DNA from: Musa acuminata AAA Group
Lineage: Eukaryota; Streptophyta; Magnoliopsida; Zingiberales; Musaceae
DNA length: 64,000 bases
Reading direction: 5' to 3'
NCBI RefSeq assembly: GCF_036884655.1
Contig: NC_088331.1
Span: 20,944,001-21,008,000 of the forward strand
Shown piece by piece: positions 55,966 through 64,000 of this stretch. A program made the position numbers and the translations under genes. How positions within the stretch are numbered: the first letter of the stretch is position 1; every line of letters starts with the position of its first letter. Under the pieces are notes generated by a model that was not told where the DNA came from, did no database searches, and saw only the letters and a program-made list of their open reading frames with translations.

Positions 55966-58391
55966 AATCTTTTTAGCAAATCTAATGCATATTTAGTTTG
56001 ACTAATAAAAATGTCATTGCTTAGTTGCTTAATTTGTAAGCCTAAGAAAAAGGTTAATTCTCCTATCAAACTCATTTTAAATTTGAGACTCATGGTTTCA
56101 GCAAAAGATTCACAAAGAGATTCATTCGTAGAACCGAAGATAATATCATCAACATAAATCTGAACAATGAGAAAATTATTTTCAAAATTTTTGATAAACA
56201 ATGTGGTATCGACCTTGCCTTTTGTGAAATTATTTTCAATAAAAAAAGTACTTAATCTATCATACCAAGCCCTTGGGGTTTGTTTTAAACCATAGAGAGC
56301 TTTGGTTAATTTAAATACATGATTAGGGAGGCTTTTATTTTCAAATCCGGGAGGTTGTTCAACATAAACTTCTTCATAAATAAAGCCATTAAGAAAAGCG
56401 CTTCTAACATCCATTTGAAACAACTTAAATTTGTTATTACTAGCATAGGCAAGGAGCATCCTTATGGCTTCTAATCTAGCCACAGGAGCGAAAGTTTCTT
56501 CGTAATCGATACCTTCTTCTTGGTTGAAACCTTTGGCCACTAATCTAGCCTTGTTTCTAACCACGATACCAGATTCATCTTGCTTGTTTCTAAAGACCCA
56601 TTTAGTACCAATAACTAAATTATCATTTGGCCTACGAACAAGCTTCCATACCTCATTTCTCTCAAATTGATTTAACTCATCTTGTATTGCGATAATCCAT
56701 GAATCATCTTTCATGGCTTCGTCAATACATTTAGGTTCAATTTGGGAGAGGAAAGCGGCGTTGGCACAGAAATTTTTAAGAGAAGAACGTGTTTGAACCC
56801 CCTTAGATGTATCTCCTAGGATTAGCTCCTTAGGATGAGCATCTACATACTTCCAATCCTTGGGTAAGGGTGTTTCGGAAGTGGATGCATCCAAGTTGCT
56901 AGTTGGAGATGGGGTTTCATTTAAATTCAAAGAATTAAAATTAACATCATCATCAAAATCATTTTCCTTGATTTTGGATGTCTCATTGAAAACAACATGA
57001 ATGAATTCTTCTATAATTAAAGTTCTTTTATTGAAGATACAAAAAGCTTTAGAAACCGAAGAATAACCAAGAAAAATTCCATCATCAGATTTAGCATCAA
57101 ATTTTCCTAAGGCATCTTTTTCGTTTGAGATAAAACACTTACACCCAAAAACTTTAAAATATGAAACATTGGGTTTTTTATTTTTCCACAACTCATAGGG
57201 AGTTTTGGTGAGTAAGGGTCTTACTAGAACTCTATTCAAAATATAGCATGCAGTGTTTACAGCTTCGGTCCAAAAGTATTTGGGTAGGCTATGTTCATTT
57301 AACATGGTTCTTGCCATTTCTTATAAATTTCTATTCTTTCTTTCTACTACTCCATTTTGTTGAGGATTTCTTGGAGTAGAGAAGTTGTGGTTGTATTCAT
57401 TAGATTCACAAAATTCTTGGAAATCATGGTTTTGAAATTCTCCACCGTGATCACTTCGAATTGATGAAATCATAAAACCCTTTTCATTTTGAACAAGTTT
57501 ACAAATCTTGGTGAAATATTTAAAGCATTTATTTTTGTGTTTCAAGAAGTAAGTCCATGTGTATCTACTATAGTCATCTACAATGACGAAGGCGTATTTG
57601 CTACCTCCTAGGCTTGATGTAGTGATTGGTCCAAACAAATCCATATGGATCAATTGTAAGGGCCTAGAGGTGCTTATTTGATTCTTAGATTTGAAACTAC
57701 TCTTAATTTGTTTTCCTAATTGACAAGCATCACACACATTATCTTTGATGAACTTGATATGAGGAATTCCTCGTACAAGTTCTTTGAATGATATTTGAGT
57801 GATTAGTTTCATGCTAGCATGACCTAATCTCCTATGCCAAAGCCAAGCATCCTCATTCAAAACCGAGATACACATTTCATTGCAAAGATCATTGATGTCA
57901 ATGGTGTATACGTTATTATGTTTTAATGCAATCATAGATGTATTTTGGTGTGGTTTTTCAATGATGCAAGCATTATATTCGAATTTGACGATATATTCTT
58001 TATCACATAATTGACTAATACTTAAGAGGTTATGTTTTAACCCATCAACTAACAAAATATCACTAATAAAGAAGTTGGATTTGTTACCTATAGCTCCTTT
58101 GCCAATGATTTTACCCTTGTTGTTGTCTCCGAAGGTGACATAGCCTTCGTTTATGCTAGTGAGCTTAGAGAATTGAGATGGATCTCCGGTCATATGTCTT
58201 GAGCATCCACTATCAAGGTACCATCTCTTGCTCTTAGCTTGTGATGGTGAATGTCTCTACAAGAAAGGATAATTTTTAGGTACCCATTTACTTTTGGGTG
58301 CCTCAAAAACTGATATACATTGTTTATTATGTTGCGTAAATGGTTCCTTTAGGAACCCAAATCAGTTTGTTCGGACTAATTTTCTTGAATG
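55966..58391 (-). pseudogene. Sirevirus-type pol (protease, integrase, RT), truncated at both ends
   Basis: The autonomous-type coding region of the Sirevirus/Maximus lineage. From about 58257: protease site YLDSGCSRHMTG. Then GAG-pre-integrase with WLWHRRLGHAS and CDACQLGK, and integrase IHMDLFGP, SDHGGEF and GVVERKNR (all three acidic residues present). One stop follows at 57321, and 457 further codons are open: SYFKVFGCKCF, KWVFRNKQDE, LVAKGFNQEEGIDYEETFAP, QMDVRSAFLNG, IYVDDIIFGS. RT is lost after KYALDLLKR at about 55966, so RNase H is absent. The gag side is interrupted by the insertion at 58392. It is the kind of element that could supply enzymes to gag-only relatives, but this copy is broken. 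Confidence 0.93.
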
Positions 58392-61030
58392 TGTTGAATC
58401 TCGTATTTTGATGATGAAACTACTTGATATATGTTTATGATTTAATCTGCGTTTTGAGTGACGCAGGATGCTTCGATCAGGATGAGACAATTAAAGCAGG
58501 ATAATCATGTTGTGCCGAAGGAACATGTCAGAAGATTGGACGTCGGGCCGGTGGATCGGTCGACGTATCGACAGAAGGCTTCGGGCCGTGGACTCGGGCA
58601 TCGGGCCAAGAAGAGCGGGTATTGTGCCAAGGATATCGGAGTTGCGGAGTCGACTGGCCGATTGGGCAATAGGCTGCAGAAGAGGACGATGCGCCGAAGA
58701 ATCGGACGAAGCGTCGAGGGACCAATGACATGTCGGACAACTTGGTTAATTGCTTAGGATTAATTGTCTCGATCGAAGTTTTGTTTTGTTGTGCAGGATT
58801 AACTACGATGAAAGTTAGACAAGCAGTAGGAGTTGCGCCGGAGTCAAGATCATGATCAAGTTGGGAGTTCGAGAGTTCGACGGAAGTTCGGACGGTCGTC
58901 GGAGGTTCAGCGAGAACAGATCCGAGAAGTCCAGAAGCTTGCCAAGCGAAGCTCGTCGGAACTCGCCAAGTGGATCGTCGCAAAGTCCAGGAGTATGCCG
59001 GATGTCCGCAGAAGGATCACCGAGGGTTTATCGGATGATCAACGGAAGTTGGCCGGAAACTCGCCGGAAGAAGCGATTGACGCATCGGAGCAAAGCTGCA
59101 GAAGTTGTCTTAGAGTTAATCGTAGTTAGCATGATGATTAAGCATGAAAATGGGAGGTGAACCCATTAGCTTAATCTTGGGGCAATTGGGCCCCTGAAAA
59201 GATTCAAATTGGGCCGAATGGAGTGAACCATTCGGACCCTGATTGCACCAGGAGGTGCAACCGCCCCAGCCAGGAGGTGCAACCGCCTGGGCTGTAAGGT
59301 TGGGAGGTGCAACCGCCCCAGCCAGGAGGTGCAACCGCCAGGGCTGCGAGGCTGGGAGGTGCAACCGCCCCAGCCAAGAGGTGCTACCGCCCAGAGCTCA
59401 GTCTTCGAGCTAGACTGGGCGGTGCAACCTCCTCTGTCAAGAGGTAGCACCGCCAGAGCTCAAGTTTCGAGCTCTGCCAGGCGATGCAACCACCGAGCTC
59501 AGGCAGAGAGGTGCATCAGCCTGAGCTCAGTCTCGAGCTCTGCCAGGTGATGCAATCACCAAGCTCAGTCTTCGAGCTCTGGCAGAGAGGTGCATCAGCC
59601 TGAGCTCAGTTTCGAGCTCTGCCAGGTGATGCAACCACCGAGCTCAGTTTCGAGCTCTGCCAGGTGATGCAACCACCGAGCTCAGTCTTCGAGCTCTGCC
59701 AGGTGATGCAACCATCGAGCTCAGTCTTCGAGCTCTGGCAGAGAGGAGCAATCGCCTGAGCTCAGTCTTCGAGCTCTGCCAGGCGGTGGCACCTCTCCAG
59801 TCAAGAGGTGCAACCGCCTGATCCCAGAATTCTGGGATTTGATCGATTTGATCGTTTTGAGCTCGAATTTTGAATTGGGTTGGGGCCTATAAATACCCCA
59901 CCCATTCAGCACTGAAAAGATACAGACCTACACCGAAATCTTGATCTTTTCTGTGATTCTAAGAAGCTCAAAAGTGTTGTAAAGCCTTTAAGTCTCCTCC
60001 TTCTGTTCTTCAAGTTTTCAATTGTAAAGTGAGGAGAGAAAGGTCTGTAAAGGTTGTCTCCTAAGCCTGTCAAAAGGAGAGAAACTGTAAAAGGGCAGTT
60101 AGCCTTCGCCCATTGAAGGAAGGCACCTAGTTGACGTCGGCAACCTCGTCGGTGGAGGAAGCCAAAAGTGGAGTAGGTCAAGGCTGACCGAACCACTCTA
60201 AATCTCTGGTTTGCGTTTATTTTCGAGCACTTTATCATTACTGCAAACCTCCTTCATCACTACTGCTCTCTGTGCTTTCACGAACAAGTTCTAAGTGCTG
60301 TTCTTCCGAATCTGCATTCAGACGTAAATTCGTATTTTCATACATTACAGTTTACGTTTACGTTTGATTCTGCAGAACTGTCTTCCGTGCTTTTACGAAC
60401 GAGCTTCTTTGCAGTTTACACTTACATTTTGATCCTATTGATAACTACAAACTGTCCTCTACAATTTTACGAACGAGTTTCAACATTTAGACGTAAAACT
60501 GCATTCAGACGTAAATCGGCTTTCCTCGCTCAATCATCAGATTTCAGTTCACGTTTACGTCTTGATTTCAACTGCATACTGCCTTCTGCAAGTATACAAA
60601 CAAGTTTCAAAGTTTAGACGTAAATCTGCGTCTAGACGTAAAACTGCGTTTAGACGTAAATCTGCGTTTAGACGTAAATCTGAGTTTAAGACGTAAATCT
60701 GAGTTTAGACGTAAATCTGCGTTTAGACGTAAAACTGCGTTTAGACATAAATCTGCGTTTAGACGTAAATCTGCGTTTAGACGTAAATCTGCGTTTAGAC
60801 GTAAATCTGCGTTTAGACGTAAAACTGCGTTTAGACGTAAATCTGAGTTTAGACGTAAACTGCGCTTAGACGCAATCTGCGCTTAGACGCAAACTGCACT
60901 TAGATACAAACTGAGAATTTGCTTTTGCATCATAATAGTTTTTGAACGAACGCAGCTTTTGGTTTTTAATCGCTATAAGATTTCCGCTGCACTAATTCAC
61001 CCCCCCCCTCTTAGTGCTCTCGATCCTAAC
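58392..61030 (+). repeat. 5' LTR of gag-only element
   Basis: TGTTGAATCTCG...GATCCTAACA, 2,639 bp. U3 array at about 59244-59830 (GGAGGTGCAACCGCC and GAGCTCAGTCTTCGAGCTC units), TATA-like TATAAATA at 59888-59895, R-U5 array of TTTAGACGTAAATCTGCG units at about 60600-60905. Same subfamily as the LTRs at 26398 and 32652. The poly-C run CCCCCCCC (61000-61008) marks the U5 end. Confidence 0.92.
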
Positions 61031-61081
61031 AATTGGTATCAGAGCTTGGTATTTCTCATTTCGGATTTACACCCGAGAGAA

Positions 61082-61993
61082 ATGACTTTTCAAGAGGGCT
61101 GTTCGGTCCTTCGTCCACCGTTCTTTAACGGATTGGACTACACTTATTGGAAAACTCGAATGAGAGTTTTCTTAATTTCTCTAAATCTGGATTTATGGAA
61201 TATCATTGAAAACGGTTTTCAACTTCCCTCCAAACCGATGATCGAATGGTCGGATTTGGAGAAGAAGAATTTTTCTTTAAACGCAAAGGCTATGAATGCC
61301 TTATTTTGCGCATTGGACAAAAATGAGTTCAATCGGATTTCTACGTGTGAAACGGCTTTCGATATTTGGCGCACTCTTGAAATCACGCACGAGGGAACTA
61401 GTAGAGTCAAAGACTCGAAAGTTAATATTTTACTGCTTGATTTCGAGCTTTTTCATATGAAACCAAACGAAACCATTGTTGACATGTACACCCGATTTAC
61501 GGATGTCGTCAATGGTTTGAAATCACTTGGTAAAAGCTTTTCGGATTTTGAACTCGTTAACAAAGTTTTGCGCTCACTTTCTAAAACTTGAGATTCAAAA
61601 GTAACTGCTATTCAAGAATCGAAAAACTTGAACCAATTTCCACTTGAAGAACTAATTGGTTCATTGATCACATATGAAATGACGTGCAATGCACGTGAAG
61701 AACTTGAGAACCACCTTCCAAAGAACAGGAAGGATTTGGGACATAGAATATTTGAAGACCACTCGAGCATAAGCTCAAGTGATGGTGAACTTAAACTACA
61801 AATGAAACGAAAATTAAAAAGCAAAAAGAATCAAACTACTTGCTTTAAACGCAAGAAGAAGAACAAAAATTGGGATGAATCGAGCTCCTCCGAAGAAGAG
61901 AAAGTCAACAAAAGCAAGGCGGCAAACTACGCCTTAACAGCCTACAATGATGAGGTAATCGAAATCCCCCTAATTTACTTCGAAATTACATGA
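61082..61993 (+). pseudogene. Sirevirus-type gag with one premature stop
   Basis: Starts MTFQEGCSVLRPPFFNG, 52 bases after the LTR end. LDYTYWKTRMRVFLIS, NALFCALDKNEFN, FDIWRTLEITHEGTS and FTDVVNGLKSLGK follow. Codon 170 is TGA (61589-61591) where the intact copy has Trp, a single G-to-A change. The frame then continues to YFEIT-stop at 61993. The total of about 303 codons lacks the 31-residue internal duplication seen at 31594-32601. No CCHC knuckle. Confidence 0.9.
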
Positions 61994-64000
61994 TGCTTTT
62001 CATGATGCATTTTTCTTTTTCTTTAAATTTTCTTGAAAATTATATTTTTAATAATTTAATAATGAAAATGCAAAAATATGATCATGCTTGTAATCTTGAA
62101 AATGATAATGAAAATTGCATGTCTTATGTTAATGCAAGATAGAAATCTAATGATTTTACACCTAGTGAGATTAATCTTATTTATGTGCTTGAGAAGCAAG
62201 AATGTATATTTTGATGATTTTCATATTGCTTTTCAATGACGATACATGGCTTTTGTCTGGAAGGCTTGATATTTTTCATTGTCTTTGTTTATTAAATATA
62301 ATGTATGGTTTTGACATAAAAATAAAGATTTGAGCATGCTATTATAAAGTCAATCATAAATTAAAACTAAAGAAGTTTTAGGCATTTATAAGAATCATTC
62401 AAAATTATGTTCAATGAAACCTTGCTTAATGTTGCAATGAAAATATTAAAGTTATACTTGATGATTTCAGATTTGACAAATGCTACACTTTAAATATGAA
62501 TCATTCTTCAATCAGATTAAATGCTTCAATCATTTTCTATCTCTAAGAGTTCTCGATTTTGGTGAAATACAAGTGATAAATTCATTTATGATATCTTGTA
62601 AATCACTTGAATTATGAATGAGTTTTACTTTTTTATGATGTGTTAAAAGAATCACTTAAAAAGAAAATGTTTTTCCCATTTTATCGAGATTAATGATTTC
62701 ATGATATTATGTGAATCTCGAAACTGATTTTGATGAAATAGTAATAACGTTATTCATGTTATGAATCTTAAAAATGATTGAAATATTTAACACTTTTATG
62801 CTCTTCCCCCTACTTTCTTCTTGTTTTCAATGATAAAATGGGGAGAAGTTGTGATCATGCATGGTAGGATATAATTTGACAAAATTGATACCATCATGAT
62901 ATGAAACATTTATAATGTACAATTATGCATGCAATACTTGTGCTTTCTAATTATAATGTGATGTATTGCATATGATGTAAATCATGATTTAAAATGCTAT
63001 GAGTGCCAAGTTACACATTTTGAGAAGAAATTGTTATATTGAAATATTAATGTAATTATGAATGGTGATATGATATCATGCATGTAATACTTCAATTTAT
63101 GATAATGATGCATGCTATGATAAAATATTCATGATGAAAAATTATCTTGACATTCATAACTTGATTATTCATCATTTGTCATGATTTTGAAATCGTTGTA
63201 AAAGGAAAAGAGAACTACAAAACTGTATTCTCTCTTTCTTTTTTACAATGACAAAGGGGGAGATAGCTAGCTTGTACAAGTCAAGAAGATGCAAAAACTT
63301 GATTTGCTAGCTTACCTATTTTAAGAAGCAAAGATTGCTAACTTGCTTATTTCAAGAAGAAAAATTGTCTTCTTGAACATCACTATCTTGAATATCTTAA
63401 GAAGCAAAACTTGCAATTTGCACATTGCAATAGGAAGCAAGAATCATGAGCTTACACAAGAAATTTATCTTGCATTTGCTTTCGAAATTTTTGCTAGCTT
63501 ATATATTGTGGAACTTGTATATCGTAAAAATTGCTAGCTTGTTGGTCTAAAGAGAAGCAAAAAGTTGCTATCTCAAAAGAAGCAAATGTGCTATCTTGCC
63601 TATCTCAAGAGGCAAAAATGCTAACTTGCGCATCTAGCAAAGTGAGCAAAATTTTCAAGAAGCAAGAGTTGCCTTTTTGAACATCTCTAATTTGCTAGCT
63701 TGCATGATGTAGAACTTGCTATCTTGAACATTACCAAAAGTGCTATCTTATATGCTATAAAACTTGCATATCTAAAACTTGATAGCATGAATGTTCTAAG
63801 CATGATGTAACACTTGCTAAATCTTCTAGCTCCAAGATTGCATGATGATAAAACTTGATACTATGTTTTTCATGCAATGAGTTGAACCAATATCACACAC
63901 AAACACTTGATTGTGATACTTCTCCTTTTTTTTTTATGACAAAGGGGGAGAAGTATGTTGATGAAAGTATGTTGATGACATGACATGTGATGCATAAGTT
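61994..64000 (+). other. Non-coding spacer of gag-only element
   Basis: AT-rich. Right after the gag stop, 62000-62800 is the reverse complement, nearly word for word, of 31594 down to about 30790. Polypurine-like motifs stand out: ATGGGGAGAAG at about 62837, ACAAAGGGGGAGATAGC at about 63250, ACAAAGGGGGAGAAGT at about 63940. CTTGCTA-type words fill 63280-63830. No gene called; 63343-63537 is a chance frame. Confidence 0.8.

Larger units (their letters stand above)
58392..64000 (+). mobile_element. Gag-only Sirevirus-type element, continues beyond window
   Basis: Plus-strand element inserted into the pol fragment to its left. 5' LTR 58392-61030, primer binding site TGGTATCAGAGC (61033-61044), gag with one stop (61082-61993), then the family's non-coding spacer to the window edge. 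The five bases before it are GAATG (58387-58391), the predicted target duplication. The visible plan is the same as 26398-35307; whether pol exists further on cannot be seen, but in the complete copy the spacer leads straight to the 3' LTR. Confidence 0.88.

Noticed and set aside
18769..58391. Endogenous pararetrovirus (badnavirus-like), common in banana relatives
   Set aside because: All RT regions here sit between LTRs or have copia/chromovirus motif order with integrase; I saw no movement-protein or badnavirus-type arrangement.

Overview
This is a window of plant nuclear DNA, most likely a monocot. The retroelement families resemble those I associate with banana relatives (Musaceae, Zingiberales). 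That placement is inference from family resemblance and was not tested. The window holds one host gene, partial at its 5' side, and about 55 kb of nested LTR retrotransposons with AT-rich or low-complexity spacers. I saw no tRNA, rRNA, CRISPR, viral or bacterial features.

Layout. 1-2166 is non-coding (probably intron) and contains an old chloroplast ycf2 fragment at 615-1036. 2167-7171 (+) carries the last seven exons of a DEAH/DExH-box RNA helicase with two CCCH zinc fingers, orthologous to Arabidopsis DExH8; its ATPase core lies upstream of the window. Its 1.7-kb intron holds a near-perfect 86-bp inverted repeat. 7172-8798 is gene flank. 8799-10728 is a mosaic of broken copia LTR and pol pieces. 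10981-17058 (-) is a gag-only Sirevirus-type element whose 5' LTR is cut, joined to a Sirevirus RT/RNase H scrap (17059-17575). 18769-24000 (-) is a complete but mutated Ty3/Gypsy chromovirus (Reina-like) with a chromodomain. 24001-24848 is a polypyrimidine tandem repeat.

24849-51472 is one old plus-strand Angela/Tork-type copia element, opened by three later insertions. They are a gag-only Sirevirus-type element (26398-35307, minus, TSD CATAT, LTRs about 0.3% different), a solo Sirevirus-type LTR (36068-37538) and a younger minus-strand Angela/Tork element (38606-46962, TSD GATGA, LTRs about 2.3% different). 51473-55965 is unassigned, with a degenerate ~160-bp repeat. 55966-58391 (-) is an autonomous-type Sirevirus pol with protease, integrase and RT, entered at 58392 by another gag-only Sirevirus-type element (+) that runs off the window.

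The observations I consider most unusual are these. (1) Three gag-only elements share the same truncated gag end, very long LTRs and internal polypurine motifs, which suggests a non-autonomous lineage mobilised in trans. (2) The Angela-type leader has four hairpins with one conserved apical stem-loop and different lower stems that remain paired; the old copy keeps three of them, one with a changed but perfectly paired stem. (3) The Sirevirus-type LTRs carry two separate tandem arrays, one upstream and one downstream of the TATA box. (4) An 86-bp hairpin lies in a helicase intron. Only one retroelement reading frame in the window looks intact, the 335-residue gag at 31594-32601.
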